A stretch of 64,000 nt of DNA from the NCBI RefSeq assembly GCF_917563885.1, contig NZ_CAKJTG010000001.1, forward strand, positions 62,001 to 126,000, read 5' to 3'. Under the pieces are notes generated by a model. It had not been told where the DNA came from and made no database searches. It was given only the letters and a program-made list of their open reading frames with translations. Below, piece after piece: positions 25,255 through 35,732 of the stretch. Positions within the stretch are counted from its first letter, which is position 1. Each line of letters begins with the position of its first letter. The translations under genes were made by a program, and so were the position numbers. The stretch comes from Pseudoneobacillus rhizosphaerae. Lineage in GTDB: Bacteria; Bacillota; Bacilli; Bacillales; Cytobacillaceae.

Positions 25255-26124
25255 TTGGTTTACAAGGGGGAAAAAGAAGAAAAGCAACATCCTATTCGAA
25301 GAGATTGGTTAAAGATTCTTATTATTATCGTATATTCATTGGGTTTTGCTTCTATTTTGGGTATGTTTACAATAGACATAGTATCACTTTCAACCGATAC
25401 TATTGCCCAAAAACAAGTTGAATCAAATAAAACAACGTTGACCACACTTGTTGTTGAACCTATTGTGTCAAACCCGGTTATTCTGAGTATTTTTAAGCAT
25501 ATTTTTTATTTGCTTGTTTGGATTTTCCTATTTTTATTATTTCCGGTTGCTTTCACTAGGCTAAAGAGATTGAAGTTTTTTAACTTTGAATTTGAGGTGG
25601 AAAAACAAGGAGATAATCTGATCAACGTTTTAAATGTAACCACTCAAAAAATATATTTCCTTTCCAAATGGTCTAGAGAGGAATATGCGAACGGTTATGC
25701 CGAAATGGCAAAAAACTTTGATAAGATTGAAGACGGTATTGAGTTGGTGCTAAAGTCCTTAAGTGAGCATTATCTTGAAACCTGGCAGTATGCTGTAGAT
25801 TACAAGGTTTATGCAGGAGAACGCTTTAAAAGAGATTACAATATTCCATTAGTAGTAAAGAATGCTTATGAAATCGCACTGAAGAGGATGGAAGGTATTC
25901 CTATCAATAAAGAGAACAAGGATCATATCTACATCAAAAATTACCTATTAACGATTGTAGAATATGAAGGAAGGGAATATGCTGTCACCTTATCTAGTTT
26001 TGATTTAGAATTTGATGAGTATGATGCGATTCTATTATCAGGATTAGTATCATTAGCATTGCAGTATTATGAACGAACAGAAATGCTAGAACTATTCGAG
26101 TTGATTGAGGTAGAGGAAGCTTGA
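25255..26124 (+). CDS. Membrane protein of unknown function with large cytoplasmic domain
   Basis: This 289-residue protein has two transmembrane helices (about residues 20-42 and 80-102) flanking an external loop rich in Thr/Val. A C-terminal cytoplasmic domain of about 180 residues contains aromatic- and Glu-rich helices (LSEHYLETWQYAVDYKVYAGERFKRDY). The start is TTG 25255 behind AAGGAAGGAGAA; a TTG at 25225 has no such site. The small gene at 26170 follows after 45 nt. I do not recognise the family. Confidence 0.7.
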   Translation: MVYKGEKEEKQHPIRRDWLKILIIIVYSLGFASILGMFTIDIVSLSTDTIAQKQVESNKTTLTTLVVEPIVSNPVILSIFKHIFYLLVWIFLFLLFPVAFTRLKRLKFFNFEFEVEKQGDNLINVLNVTTQKIYFLSKWSREEYANGYAEMAKNFDKIEDGIELVLKSLSEHYLETWQYAVDYKVYAGERFKRDYNIPLVVKNAYEIALKRMEGIPINKENKDHIYIKNYLLTIVEYEGREYAVTLSSFDLEFDEYDAILLSGLVSLALQYYERTEMLELFELIEVEEA

Positions 26125-26169
26125 AGAAATATCTGAAAACGAGTAAAATAGTGTAAAGAGGTGATTATT

Positions 26170-26358
26170 ATGCCGAGGAAAGGCAATATCACAATTTCAG
26201 TGGAAGATAGTAACACAGTTTCTTTAAAAGCTATAAAGAAATACAGTAATAAGGCTAAAAATATATTAAGTGGAAATGCTTCTACAGGCAGTAATCGCAG
26301 CTCCAATATTAAAATCACGAATAACAGCATTATTACTAAAAAAGTAGTTCATTCCTAA
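26170..26358 (+). CDS. Small basic Ser/Asn-rich protein of unknown function
   Basis: This 62-residue basic protein (MPRKGNITISVEDSNTVSLKAIKKYSNKAKN...) starts at an ATG placed about 6 nt behind AAAGAGGTG; a GTG at 26161 is part of that site. It is rich in Ser, Asn, Ile and Lys and is probably co-transcribed with the upstream membrane protein. A good terminator follows. The function is unknown. Confidence 0.65.
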   Translation: MPRKGNITISVEDSNTVSLKAIKKYSNKAKNILSGNASTGSNRSSNIKITNNSIITKKVVHS

Positions 26359-26363
26359 ATAGA

Positions 26364-26407
26364 AAAGGGCTAGAATCTCTACTAGATTCTGGCCCTCTTA
26401 TTTTTTT
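26364..26407. terminator. Intrinsic terminator
   Basis: The stem GGGC-TAGAATCT / AGATTCT-GGCCC is followed by TCTTATTTTTTT; it sits between convergent small genes. Confidence 0.8.
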
Positions 26408-26580
26408 ATATGATAAAAATTTGATATGACTTGCTGAACTCTTTCATTATTACCAAACCAGTGGCTGGCTCTTGTGATTTTATTTAGGTTCCAGGGGACA
26501 ACCTTTAAATTTGTGTTCGATTCCGGATTTAAAATCATTTTGGCCTTCAAGACTAACTTTTTCTTTCGTTCCATATTCAT
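26398..26580 (-). CDS. Small basic protein of unknown function
   Basis: This is a 60-residue Lys/Asn-rich protein (MNMERKKKLVLKAKMILN...). The ATG has AAAGGAG at 7-8 nt spacing, better than chance, which supports real translation. No membrane segment or known motif is seen. It faces the preceding small gene tail to tail. Confidence 0.5.
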   Translation of the reverse strand: MNMERKKKLVLKAKMILNPESNTNLKVVPWNLNKITRASHWFGNNERVQQVISNFYHIKK

Positions 26581-27142
26581 TTCTTAACTCCTTTTATTTG
26601 CAATATTAATAATCGTGTCTCTTAACCCTAACCTTTAATATGTCTATGGTATTCCAATTTATACATACTACATAAATATTAATTCAGATATGAAAGTATG
26701 ACTTTAACTAAGTTTTCCATATGAATAATAAATCGAAGAAAGAAGGAATCAAATACGACTAGACGATAATTTTAAAAAAAGGGAGAGCAAATAGGCGGAC
26801 TATGGATGTTAGAGTTTTGTTACATTTACTACAGAAATTTTACAAAACTTATAGACCCCCCAAACAATTTGTGACGATTTCGTATTCTTTTAATAGGTTG
26901 GTAAGTCTTATTTTTTCCTTCCTTTTTATAGGAAGGTTTTTTTATGGAAGCAATTGTTCTTAAATAGTGTTTCTTCTAAATAGTTCTATTTAAAGTGAAG
27001 CTATACTAGAAAAAATAGAACTATAGTAAGAAAGAGGTACTAGTTGAAAAGGAGTTTTTAATTTTTTTTAAGAGAAAACGGTCAAAAATTATCAGACTGA
27101 CTCGAATGCTGTCCATGATAATACGTGAAAGGGGGTGAAAAC
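26581..27142. other. Long intergenic region with orphan terminator
   Basis: About 560 nt without a convincing gene. A plus-strand terminator CCTTCC / GGAAGG plus T run lies at 26917-26943 without an upstream gene. A short frame (53 codons, ATG 26802, site AGGCGG) runs straight through that hairpin and is doubtful. The second half (26945-27142) must carry the promoter of the secreted-protein gene that follows. The first part could encode a small RNA or leader. Confidence 0.4.
26917..26943 (+). terminator. Orphan intrinsic terminator
   Basis: CCTTCC / GGAAGG with an 8-nt loop is followed by TTTTTTT, with no coding region directly upstream. Confidence 0.6.
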
Positions 27143-28036
27143 TTGCACTTCCGACATTTTATTATATCGGGACTGGTGGTAGGCGCAGCATTATTACTAC
27201 CAAACAATGCCTTTGCAGAGAAAAATGAACTAAGTGGACAAAATGCACAAAAATCTTCAGTAAAGTCTGTTTTAGTTGAGCCTGTATATGAAGTAAAGAA
27301 TGCTACTGTTCATGGGAAAACTACTAAGGCCCATGATAAAACGGTCGTGAATCCGCAAACTGTAAGTAACGATCAAATTAGGAAAACACCTAAGGTCACT
27401 CCTAGACAAGCTGTCTCTTCAAAAGCAACTGAAAAATTAAAATCTTTGCCTGAAAAAACAAAGAAGGCTATTCAAAAAGAAAAAGACAAGATTGTAAATG
27501 CTCCTGGGCTTGAGAAAGTAGCAGCTGGGCTAAATTCGGCAAGAGAACTTGTAGAGAATGAGAAAAAGCATGTTACTAAAACTAAAACAGGAAAAAAGGT
27601 GATTTCTTCTTTACCAAAAAAACCATCTGAATTGAAAACCAATTCCTTGGTTCATAAAGCTGAAGTTAAAGAAGAAAATTCAAAGCTCTTGAAATCTGGT
27701 GACAAAATGCGTACGGAACGGTTGGAAACCTCCTCTCCTAAAAAGGATAGTAAGGTTCCTAAGCTCCCGAAGGATGATCCAGTTTCGAAGCAAATATTGA
27801 ATGTATCGTCACAATCCAATTCTTCAGGCGGGAAATCAAAAGATCGAATGAGTTATGGTGGCTTAAGTTCAACTAATATGGTAGATAAATGGATGGATTG
27901 GAATAATTTCTATGAAAATCAGCTTATCTTGCCATATGTTTCTCGGAATGCAATGATGAGTAACCAATGGATGAATGCTCCACCTTCACCACCACCACAA
28001 GAAGCTCCTTATTTAATCAGTATAAACCGTCCCTAA
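27143..28036 (+). CDS. Secreted Lys/Ser-rich low-complexity protein
   Basis: This 297-residue exported protein starts at TTG behind AAAGGGGGTGA. The signal peptide spans residues 1-26 (FIISGLVVGAALLLPNNAFA, cleavage after AFA). The mature part is basic, Lys/Ser/Thr/Pro-rich and probably disordered or coiled. A more ordered, aromatic C-terminus follows (KWMDWNNFYENQLILPYVSR) with a Pro-rich stretch and ISINRP at the end. No cell-wall anchor motif is seen. It lies 39 nt before a second exported low-complexity gene. The function is unknown; a surface or spore matrix role is possible. Confidence 0.7.
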   Translation: MHFRHFIISGLVVGAALLLPNNAFAEKNELSGQNAQKSSVKSVLVEPVYEVKNATVHGKTTKAHDKTVVNPQTVSNDQIRKTPKVTPRQAVSSKATEKLKSLPEKTKKAIQKEKDKIVNAPGLEKVAAGLNSARELVENEKKHVTKTKTGKKVISSLPKKPSELKTNSLVHKAEVKEENSKLLKSGDKMRTERLETSSPKKDSKVPKLPKDDPVSKQILNVSSQSNSSGGKSKDRMSYGGLSSTNMVDKWMDWNNFYENQLILPYVSRNAMMSNQWMNAPPSPPPQEAPYLISINRP

Positions 28037-28075
28037 AAGTCACGGACCATACAATTAAAAGGAGCGAATATAAAA

Positions 28076-29386
28076 ATGAAACATTATCTAAATACTAATA
28101 AAATGGTGAAATCTTTTGTACTAGCTGGAGCATTATCTGTTGGAGTACTTGCTGGTGGCCACTTCACGGAGGCTGCAGGACCTGAAAAGGTGAAAGTTGA
28201 ACATTCAGTTCATGTAAACAGTGAATTAAATGTAAAGGCACAAGTTAAAGGTAAAATAGTAGTGTCTGCTAAACCTGCGGCAAAAGTAATTAAAACAAAA
28301 GTGGAAACAAATTCGAACGAAGATGTAGAAGTAGAAGATAAAATAGTAGAAAAGTCTAAAAAAGCTACCAAATCACAAGCGAGTATTCATGCAAGTGAAA
28401 CTGCTAAAAAGCATGCTGCAGCTAACTCAGCTGTTCACGGTAAAGTGGTAGTGGAGAAAACCGAAGAAGTTGCAACAGATAAGGTAAAAGCTGATGATCA
28501 TGTAACAGCAGATACTACTGTTCAGGCACCTACAACTGAAGAAACTGTGAAAGTTGATTCTGAAGCAATAACAGATCAAAGTTCAACTCCAGAAACAAAT
28601 GCTGATTCTAAATCGAATGAAGACATCACTGTAAATAACGATGTTGTTGTGAAAACAGAAGATGAAGAAGATGCAGCAATAGAAGCTGTAAAAGTGGACA
28701 TGGATGCTGATTCTGATTCAGCCGTACAAACAGACGAAGATAATGAAGATTCAGATGAAAATTCTAAGAAAATGGACCTTAATGTTGATGCTATAGTACA
28801 AACAAAAGATGATGAAGAGGCAGAGGTATCTAATGAAGACGCTGATGGCGCAGTAAAGGAAAATCCATCTGCTGAGAATAAAGCAAACTCTCAAGCGAGT
28901 GTTCATGTTAGTGCTGTTGCGAAACTACATGCTGCCCCCAACTCTGCAGTATTAGCTGTAGTAAAACAAGTAGCAACTGAAAAAATTACTGAGGTAGAAA
29001 CTGAGAATGAAACTGCTCCAGTAGTAACAAGTAAAGTGGAAGCAGAACCTACTGCACCAGTAATAACTTCTAACGAAGCAGTAGAATCAAATCTTGCTAC
29101 AACTACAGATGTGGTAACAGAAGGGACTACACCAGTAGCTGAAACTGATGCTGAAACAACTGTACCGACAACTGAAGTGGCAGTAGAACCAACTGTAACA
29201 GTAACAACTACTGAAGAAGTTAAACCTGCTGTTCAAAATAAAGTTAATGCAAAGGCTAGTGTAAAAGCAAGCGAAAATGCAAAACTACATGCTTCAAAAA
29301 ACTCTGCTGTACAAGCAACAACTGTTGTAACTAACGAAATGCATTCAGATGTATTGGAAGAAGCTACAACTACTGCAAAAGAATAA
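28076..29386 (+). CDS. Secreted acidic repeat protein with three HAS..AK.HA..NSAV motifs
   Basis: This 436-residue exported protein has a signal peptide (residues 1-34, ending TEAAG) and a Glu/Asp/Thr/Val-rich acidic body. A motif of about 20 residues, consensus A-S-[IV]-[HK]-[AV]-S-x-x-A-K-x-H-A-x-x-N-S-A-V, occurs three times near residues 101-120, 273-292 and 394-413, separated by acidic spacers of about 100-150 residues. There is no LPxTG or transmembrane anchor. The strong charge contrast with the basic neighbour upstream suggests the two may associate (inference). AAAAGGAG precedes the ATG and a terminator follows. Confidence 0.75.
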   Translation: MKHYLNTNKMVKSFVLAGALSVGVLAGGHFTEAAGPEKVKVEHSVHVNSELNVKAQVKGKIVVSAKPAAKVIKTKVETNSNEDVEVEDKIVEKSKKATKSQASIHASETAKKHAAANSAVHGKVVVEKTEEVATDKVKADDHVTADTTVQAPTTEETVKVDSEAITDQSSTPETNADSKSNEDITVNNDVVVKTEDEEDAAIEAVKVDMDADSDSAVQTDEDNEDSDENSKKMDLNVDAIVQTKDDEEAEVSNEDADGAVKENPSAENKANSQASVHVSAVAKLHAAPNSAVLAVVKQVATEKITEVETENETAPVVTSKVEAEPTAPVITSNEAVESNLATTTDVVTEGTTPVAETDAETTVPTTEVAVEPTVTVTTTEEVKPAVQNKVNAKASVKASENAKLHASKNSAVQATTVVTNEMHSDVLEEATTTAKE

Positions 29387-29393
29387 ATTTTAT

Positions 29394-29430
29394 AAAAAAC
29401 CGAGGGATTACTTTACTCCTCGGTTTTTTG
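29394..29430 (+). terminator. Intrinsic terminator
   Basis: The stem AAAAACCGAGG / CCTCGGTTTTTT has a loop of about 11 nt. Confidence 0.9.
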
Positions 29431-29639
29431 TATTCATTGTAATTGTAAAAGTTGAAAGGGGAGTTATTGTTCTATTAAGGAATTTTCCTAGTTAACATAA
29501 TATCTATTCTAGGAAGCTGTAACAAAAAACAAAGAAGGGGTCTCAAATACCAAGTTTACTTTAAATAGTGAGACGGAATAAAAATTTTCTTATAAATATC
29601 CTTCAGATTCATTTACATAAAATATCTAAACTATTGATA

Positions 29640-29675
29640 AAAAAATCCCTGGCAATTAGATCGCCAGAGATTTTT
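29640..29675 (-). terminator. Intrinsic terminator of the small minus-strand gene
   Basis: AAAAATC-CCTGGC / GCCAG-AGATTTTT is flanked by A and T runs, so it can act on both strands. Confidence 0.75.
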
Positions 29676-29840
29676 TTATTCGTCTTGTTGAACTTGTTTT
29701 AAATTTGTTCCAAAATGATTAGCTACACGTAAATCGTGACCTTCATCTGATGTGCTTTTATGAATGATATCTTCTTTAGCACCAAATAAACTTGCTTGAA
29801 TGATTTCGCTTTCTACTTGATCAAAGTCATCTTTTTTCAT
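29676..29840 (-). CDS. Small acidic protein of unknown function
   Basis: This 54-residue gene encodes MKKDDFDQVESEIIQASLFG at its N-terminus and a hydrophilic C-terminus ending KQVQQDE. GAGGTG lies about 10 nt before the ATG and a terminator directly follows the stop, which supports a real gene. Composition resembles short spore- or stress-associated proteins, but the family was not recognised. Confidence 0.65.
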   Translation of the reverse strand: MKKDDFDQVESEIIQASLFGAKEDIIHKSTSDEGHDLRVANHFGTNLKQVQQDE

Positions 29841-29917
29841 AAGTTTCAACACCTCATTGTTATTTTTCTACTAAATTGATGTATTATTCATGTTGTAGAA
29901 TCATTTTAATAATGATA

Positions 29918-29960
29918 AAAAAAACAAAGACTGATTGTATCATCTTGGTTTTTTTTATTG
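29918..29960. terminator. Bidirectional terminator-like hairpin
   Basis: An imperfect stem CAAAGACTGAT / ATCATCTTGG is flanked by A8 and T8 runs; it probably ends the minus-strand gene at 30091. Confidence 0.6.
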
Positions 29961-30090
29961 TTAGTTTACATAATATTATTATGTTTAATTTCTCTACTCA
30001 AGTTGAATAAGTTTTAATTATCCTTTCAATGTAGCAATACTTAGCATACCGTATGGTTCAGGCAATAATATCGTGACAAAAGCCTATTAT

Positions 30091-30846
30091 TTATTTTCTG
30101 ACTTCCTTAACTTCAGTATTAATTAACTTCCAATCCCCATTCCGGTAATACCAACTTGTTTCCACATAGGCAATTTTATCTGTTTTTGAAGTTCCAGTAA
30201 TCATTTGTACTCCTTTTAGCCCATAGTCTAATCCTTTTGTTGCCAATGGCTTTAATTTTTTGTAAGGAAGTACCATCAGTTCTGTTGGTTCATTTAATTT
30301 ACCATTCTGATACATTCCTAATGATTCATACATCTCTTTTCGAACCATTAAGTCAAATACAAAGGATTTCTTTGTCGCTGGGATTGATATCTGTGCTTTA
30401 TATCCATTTTTAAATTGACCTAGTATTTCTAGTTCAGGAATTGGTATGTTGGAGATTTGATTTTCTTTTGCTGAATAGAGGTAATGCTTGCTCATACCTC
30501 CACTTTGGCCAGTCGGAATGCTAATAAATACATCTTTAATTCCGTCATGATTTATATCCATTAAATCCAGTTTAGGATCTAATCCGTAAGGTAACATTTC
30601 TTGATAGGTTTTTCCATTAGAAAGATGAATGGTTAACGAAAACTCTTTATAAACAATATCATTTTTTTGATATGGTAACCCTAAAAGTAAAATTTCATCA
30701 TTTTGTCCATCCCCATTTATATCTTCTTGTTGCTGATTTACTAATGGTACCATTTCGGGATCATTTTCAACTGCATATACCCCCGTGATAGCGGTTAAAG
30801 ACATTAAAAATAGTGCTGTAAATGCAAATAAAAGTTCCTTTTTCAT
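30091..30846 (-). CDS. Exported protein with FG-GAP/VCBS-like calcium loops
   Basis: This 251-residue exported protein has a signal peptide (residues 1-25, ending VYA). Two EF-hand-like calcium loops, DINGDGQNDE (near 42) and DINHDGIKDV (near 96), are spaced as in FG-GAP/VCBS beta-propeller blades. The C-terminus ends in a strand-rich WYYRNGDWKLINTEV segment. A cell-envelope calcium-binding role is expected; the ligand is unknown. The ATG at 30846 is preceded by AGGAGG at 8 nt; the in-frame TTG just upstream is less likely. Confidence 0.78.
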   Translation of the reverse strand: MKKELLFAFTALFLMSLTAITGVYAVENDPEMVPLVNQQQEDINGDGQNDEILLLGLPYQKNDIVYKEFSLTIHLSNGKTYQEMLPYGLDPKLDLMDINHDGIKDVFISIPTGQSGGMSKHYLYSAKENQISNIPIPELEILGQFKNGYKAQISIPATKKSFVFDLMVRKEMYESLGMYQNGKLNEPTELMVLPYKKLKPLATKGLDYGLKGVQMITGTSKTDKIAYVETSWYYRNGDWKLINTEVKEVRK

Positions 30847-30934
30847 CAATGATTCCTCCTATGGCCTTTTACGTTAGTATCACCATTTTTGGGAAAATCA
30901 TGTAATATATGTAATATGTGTAATAGCAAAATAT

Positions 30935-30966
30935 AAAAACCCCTCATAAAAATAAATGAGGGGTAA
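30935..30966 (-). terminator. Terminator of parEC
   Basis: On the minus strand ACCCCTCAT / ATGAGGGGT is followed by TTTTATATTTT. Confidence 0.9.
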
Positions 30967-30982
30967 ACAAATTAGTGCTTAT

Positions 30983-33412
30983 TCAATTATTTTCATTTTC
31001 AATTAACCAGATTTCTTTAGTCAGTCCACTATCAGATTCATCCATTAGGAATGATCCATTTGAATAACGATCGTTAAATCGAATATCAGAGGTGTTAATG
31101 CTCTCAATCTTTCCTTTTTCGGATTGTAGGAAAAGAACATCACCCTCACTAGCTATTGAGAATCCAATAACACGATGCGGATTTGCCTTTAGTTCACGAA
31201 TAATGATTACTCCTCTTTTCGCTCTTGAAGCCCGTTCAAATTCGGATAATTTCATTCTCTTGATTGATCCGCGTTGGGTGACAATTACGATTGATTTTTT
31301 ATCTGCTGGTGAAAGTAATTTTCCTCCAATGACAAAATCGCCATCCTTTAAATTGATACCTTTCACTCCAGCAGCTCTTGCCCCAACGATGCTTACTTCT
31401 TCCTCAGGGAACCAAAGAGCGTAACCAATTGAAGTGATTATAAACAACTCGTTTGATCCGTCTGTTAAATGGACATCAACTGCTTCGTCATCGTCCTTTA
31501 GATTAATGGCTGTTAGAGGTTTAGAATATCTTTGTGCTTTGTACTGATTTAACTCCGTTTTCTTAACCATACCGTTCTTCGTTACAAATAGTAAAAAGGC
31601 TGGTGCTTCGAAATCTTTTATTGGAATTGCCTTTATGATAAATTCATCTCGGTCGATTTGAATAATATTAGCTATATGTTGGCCAAGATCTTTCCATCGA
31701 ATATCTGGCAACTCATGAACAGGGCAATATAAGTAATTACCTTTATTTGTGAATAAAAGCACAACATCTGTTGTATTCATATCAAGCTTTGCTAGTAATC
31801 GATCAGAATCTTTCATTGCAAGGTCTTGACCGTTCGAGGCTGCATATGAACGTTGGCTTGTTCGTTTGATATAGCCCTCTTTCGTGACTGTGACAATAAC
31901 ATCCTCATTGGCAATCATCACATCGAGATTGATTTTAATCTCTTCAATTTCTGCTTCAACCTTTGAGCGTCTCTCATCAGCATACTTCTTCTTAACATCT
32001 TTTAAATCCTTCTTAATAACAGATAATAATTTTGATTCACTATTTAAAATTGCAGTTAACTCTTCAATTTTCTTAGCTAATTCAGCAGCTTCATTTTGTA
32101 ATGCTGTAATATCCGTATTAGTTAATCTGTAAAGCTGTAAAGAAACAATTGCTTCGGCTTGTGGCTCGGTAAACATGAACTTAGCAATCAAATTATCTTT
32201 TGCATCTCGTTTATCTTTTGAAGCTCTAATGGTTGCAATCACTTGATCAAGAATGGAAAGAGCTTTCATTAAGCCCTCAACTATATGTTGGCGTTCGCTT
32301 GCTTTTTTGAGCTCAAATTGTGACCTTCTGGTTACAACTTCACGCTGATGTTCAATATAAGCACTTAAAAGCTCACGAAGCCCCATAAGCATTGGTCGTT
32401 TTTTATGAATGGCGACCATATTAAAATTATAAGTCACTTGAAGGTCGCTATTTTTATAAAGATAGTTTAGAACCCCTTCAGCATTAGCATCCTTTTTAAG
32501 TTCAATTACAATTCGAAGGCCAGTTCGGTCTGTTTCATCACGAATTTCTGAAATTCCTTCAACTTTACGATCAAGACGGAAATCATCCATTTTCTTTACT
32601 AAGTTGGATTTATTCACTTCATATGGGATTTCTGTAATGACAATTTGTTGTCTACCGCCACGGACCTCTTCGATTTCCGTTTTGGAACGAATAATAATTT
32701 TACCTTTACCTGTTTCATAGGCCTTCTTTATTCCATCGACACCTTGGATGATCCCACCTGTTGGGAAATCAGGTCCTTTAATGACAGTCATTAATTGTTC
32801 AACAGATACATCCGGTTGGTCCATCTTCATCATAACCGCATCAATAACCTCACCAAGATGGTGTGGTGGTATATCGGTTGCATAACCAGCTGAAATTCCA
32901 GTAGAACCATTAACTAATAAATTTGGATACATTGCTGGGAAAACGGTTGGTTCACTTGATGTATCATCAAAGTTTGGAATAAAGTCAACTGTTTCTTTTT
33001 CGATATCTCGTAAGAGCTCCCCTGCAATAGCAGATAACCTTGCTTCCGTGTAACGCATTGCAGCAGGAGGATCACCGTCGACACTTCCATTATTTCCGTG
33101 CATGTCAATTAATAGGTTCCTAACCTTCCAATCCTGACTCATACGAACCATTGCTTCATATACGGAAGAATCACCGTGTGGATGATAGTTACCGATAACG
33201 TTACCAACTGTTTTAGCTGATTTTCTAAAGCCCTTTTCTTGAGTATTACCTTCAACGTGCATCGCATATAATATCCGCCGTTGAACAGGCTTCAACCCAT
33301 CTCTTGCATCTGGTAATGCACGTTCTTGAATAATATATTTACTATATCGACCAAATCGGTCACCTATAACATCTTCAAGAGGGAGATCCCGAAATTTTTC
33401 TCCTAAACTCAT
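30983..33412 (-). CDS. parC: DNA topoisomerase IV subunit A
   Basis: This 809-residue subunit breaks and rejoins DNA in topoisomerase IV, which decatenates daughter chromosomes. The active-site Tyr121 is in [11 protein letters not shown]. The quinolone-determining region reads [14 protein letters not shown] with Ser82 and Glu86, the sensitive wild-type form. The C-terminal beta-pinwheel (from about 500) contains the repeated TKxGxVKK-type blades. The start codon overlaps the parE stop by 4 nt, giving a coupled parE-parC operon as in B. subtilis. The ParC identity rather than GyrA is supported by linkage to yneT and plsY. Confidence 0.97.
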   Translation of the reverse strand: MSLGEKFRDLPLEDVIGDRFGRYSKYIIQERALPDARDGLKPVQRRILYAMHVEGNTQEKGFRKSAKTVGNVIGNYHPHGDSSVYEAMVRMSQDWKVRNLLIDMHGNNGSVDGDPPAAMRYTEARLSAIAGELLRDIEKETVDFIPNFDDTSSEPTVFPAMYPNLLVNGSTGISAGYATDIPPHHLGEVIDAVMMKMDQPDVSVEQLMTVIKGPDFPTGGIIQGVDGIKKAYETGKGKIIIRSKTEIEEVRGGRQQIVITEIPYEVNKSNLVKKMDDFRLDRKVEGISEIRDETDRTGLRIVIELKKDANAEGVLNYLYKNSDLQVTYNFNMVAIHKKRPMLMGLRELLSAYIEHQREVVTRRSQFELKKASERQHIVEGLMKALSILDQVIATIRASKDKRDAKDNLIAKFMFTEPQAEAIVSLQLYRLTNTDITALQNEAAELAKKIEELTAILNSESKLLSVIKKDLKDVKKKYADERRSKVEAEIEEIKINLDVMIANEDVIVTVTKEGYIKRTSQRSYAASNGQDLAMKDSDRLLAKLDMNTTDVVLLFTNKGNYLYCPVHELPDIRWKDLGQHIANIIQIDRDEFIIKAIPIKDFEAPAFLLFVTKNGMVKKTELNQYKAQRYSKPLTAINLKDDDEAVDVHLTDGSNELFIITSIGYALWFPEEEVSIVGARAAGVKGINLKDGDFVIGGKLLSPADKKSIVIVTQRGSIKRMKLSEFERASRAKRGVIIIRELKANPHRVIGFSIASEGDVLFLQSEKGKIESINTSDIRFNDRYSNGSFLMDESDSGLTKEIWLIENENN

Positions 33413-35391
33413 GATTCAGAATCCTCCTCTGTAATTGTGATAATTTCATTTTCAAGTATATTAGAATCCTCATCATCTAATCCGAATGCCACATTGGATT
33501 CAATCCATTTTCGACGAGGCTCAACTTTATCACCCATTAACGTAGTCACACGGCGTTCAGCACGGGCTGCATCGTCAATACGGACACGAATGAGGGTTCG
33601 AGTTTCTGGATCCATTGTGGTATCCCACAACTGATCTGCATTCATTTCTCCAAGTCCTTTATACCTTTGAATGATATAGCCTCTACCAACCTTTTTAATA
33701 GCCGATTGTAAGTCATCATCAGTCCAGGCATATTCAATTATTTCTTTTTTGCCTGTTCCCTTACTAACTTTATATAGCGGTGGAAGAGCAATGAATACTT
33801 TTCCTGCTTCAATTAAAGGCTTCATGTAACGGTAAAAGAAGGTTAATAAAAGAACTTGAATATGTGCACCATCTGTATCAGCATCGGTCATGATGACAAC
33901 CTTATCGTAATTGATATCTTCAATATTAAAATCAGTGCCAACACCACCGCCAATAGCATAAATAATCGTGTTGATTTCTTCATTTTTAAAGATATCTGAT
34001 AGCTTGGCTTTTTCTGTATTAATTACCTTACCTCTTAACGGTAAGATTGCTTGGAATTTACGGTCTCGCCCTTGCTTTGCAGAGCCGCCTGCTGAATCTC
34101 CCTCTACAAGATATAATTCATTTTTCTGAGGGTTTCTTGATTGGGCAGGAGTTAGTTTTCCGGATAGTGCGGCTTCCGAACGTTTGCGCTTTTTCCCACT
34201 TCTAGCCTCTTCACGTGCTTTTCTAGCAGCTTCACGTGCTTGATAGGCCTTTATAGATTTTTTTATTAACAGCGAGCTAATATCTGGATTTTCTTCAAGA
34301 AAGTAGGATAAATGCTCCGAAACGATTGCATCAACCGCAGATCTTGCTTCGCTTGTCCCTAGCTTGCCTTTTGTTTGACCTTCAAATTGGAGCATTTCTT
34401 CTGGTATTCTAACGGAAATAATAGCAGAAAGCCCTTCTCGAATATCTGATCCATCAAGGTTTTTATCTTTCTCTTTTAATAGCGATACCTTTCGGGCATA
34501 CTCATTAAAAATTCTTGTCAGGGCTGCTTTGGCTCCCGCTTCATGTGTACCGCCGTCTTTAGTACGTACATTATTTACAAATGAAAGGACGTTTTCTGAA
34601 TAACCATCATTAAATTGGAAGGCAAAATCAGCTTCAATCCCGTTTTGTTCACCTTCAAAGCTTACAACAGGCTGGAGGACATCTTTTTCCTCATTTAAAT
34701 ATTCTACGAATGCCTCAATTCCGTTTTCATAGTGATAAACATCCTGTACATCATTACGTTCATCGATAATTTCGATTTTTAGTCCTTTTAAGAGAAAGGC
34801 GGATTCTCTTAGGCGTTCACACAGGGTTTCATAGTTATATGAGGTTGTAGAAAAGATTTGAGGGTCGGGTTTAAAATGAATAGTTGTACCCGTTTGATTT
34901 GTTTTCCCCACTTTTTCAAGTGTTGTTACCGGTTTACCGCCATTTTCGAATCTTTGTTCGTAAACAAAGCCATCGCGTTTAATTTTTACAATTAGCCATT
35001 CAGATAAGGCGTTAACAACAGAGGCACCTACACCGTGCAAGCCACCGCTTGTTTTGTAACCACCTTGTCCAAATTTTCCTCCAGCATGAAGAACGGTTAA
35101 GATTACCTCAGGCGTCGGTTTGCCCATCTTGTGCATACCTGTAGGCATACCACGTCCTCTATCAATAACACTTATTGAATTATCTTTGTGTATTTTAACG
35201 GTGATATGATTCCCATATCCCCCTAAAGCTTCGTCAACAGAATTGTCAACAATTTCATATACGAGATGATGAAGTCCGCGGCTATCTGTACTTCCGATAT
35301 ACATTCCCGGTCGTTTTCTAACGGCTTCAAGACCTTCGAGCACTTGTATGGCATCATCATTGTATTCAAAGGCTTGTTTTGTTTTTGCCAC
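33409..35391 (-). CDS. parE: DNA topoisomerase IV subunit B (ATPase)
   Basis: This 660-residue GHKL ATPase subunit of topoisomerase IV has Asn in [11 protein letters not shown], the ATP lid [21 protein letters not shown], then the transducer, a Lys/Arg-rich insert [14 protein letters not shown] and the Toprim motifs [17 protein letters not shown] and [11 protein letters not shown]. The sequence is very close to B. subtilis ParE throughout. It is the first gene of the operon; a LexA-type box lies about 130 nt upstream. Confidence 0.97.
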   Translation of the reverse strand: MAKTKQAFEYNDDAIQVLEGLEAVRKRPGMYIGSTDSRGLHHLVYEIVDNSVDEALGGYGNHITVKIHKDNSISVIDRGRGMPTGMHKMGKPTPEVILTVLHAGGKFGQGGYKTSGGLHGVGASVVNALSEWLIVKIKRDGFVYEQRFENGGKPVTTLEKVGKTNQTGTTIHFKPDPQIFSTTSYNYETLCERLRESAFLLKGLKIEIIDERNDVQDVYHYENGIEAFVEYLNEEKDVLQPVVSFEGEQNGIEADFAFQFNDGYSENVLSFVNNVRTKDGGTHEAGAKAALTRIFNEYARKVSLLKEKDKNLDGSDIREGLSAIISVRIPEEMLQFEGQTKGKLGTSEARSAVDAIVSEHLSYFLEENPDISSLLIKKSIKAYQAREAARKAREEARSGKKRKRSEAALSGKLTPAQSRNPQKNELYLVEGDSAGGSAKQGRDRKFQAILPLRGKVINTEKAKLSDIFKNEEINTIIYAIGGGVGTDFNIEDINYDKVVIMTDADTDGAHIQVLLLTFFYRYMKPLIEAGKVFIALPPLYKVSKGTGKKEIIEYAWTDDDLQSAIKKVGRGYIIQRYKGLGEMNADQLWDTTMDPETRTLIRVRIDDAARAERRVTTLMGDKVEPRRKWIESNVAFGLDDEDSNILENEIITITEEDSES

Positions 35392-35522
35392 TAATATACC
35401 CCTTTCACTTTTAAAGCTTCTCTCTTTAGGTAGATCTTTTTATAATAATTGTTTAGTTATACTTTGCTTAAGAATTCGCGAGGTAATCTTGTTTTCCTCT
35501 AAAAAAATAAGAATTATGCAAA

Positions 35523-35537
35523 TAGAACAATAGTTCG
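35523..35537 (-). promoter_or_regulatory. LexA/SOS box
   Basis: GAAC-TATT-GTTC core, preceded by C, close to the consensus CGAACNNNNGTTCG, in the parE leader. Confidence 0.65.
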
Positions 35538-35696
35538 ATATTTCTATTTTAACATAGTTTAAGCATTGTCTACCGTTTATTTTATCTATTAATTACGATT
35601 TGGCAAACCCTATTTCGTCATAAAGTATCAAAAAGTCGATATTTACTTCGAGAGAATCTAGTATTAAAAATTTGGCATTTGTACTGAGAACATAAT

Positions 35697-35732
35697 AAAA
35701 CATAGGTCAAAACGACCTATGTTTTATTGGTT
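35697..35732. terminator. Terminator of yneT
   Basis: A perfect stem AAAACATAGGTC / GACCTATGTTTT with a loop of about 5 nt has T runs on either strand. Confidence 0.85.

Noticed and set aside
26802..26963. 53-codon plus-strand frame MDVRVLLHLLQKF...
   Set aside because: Runs through a strong terminator hairpin and has a poor ribosome site; not reported as a gene.
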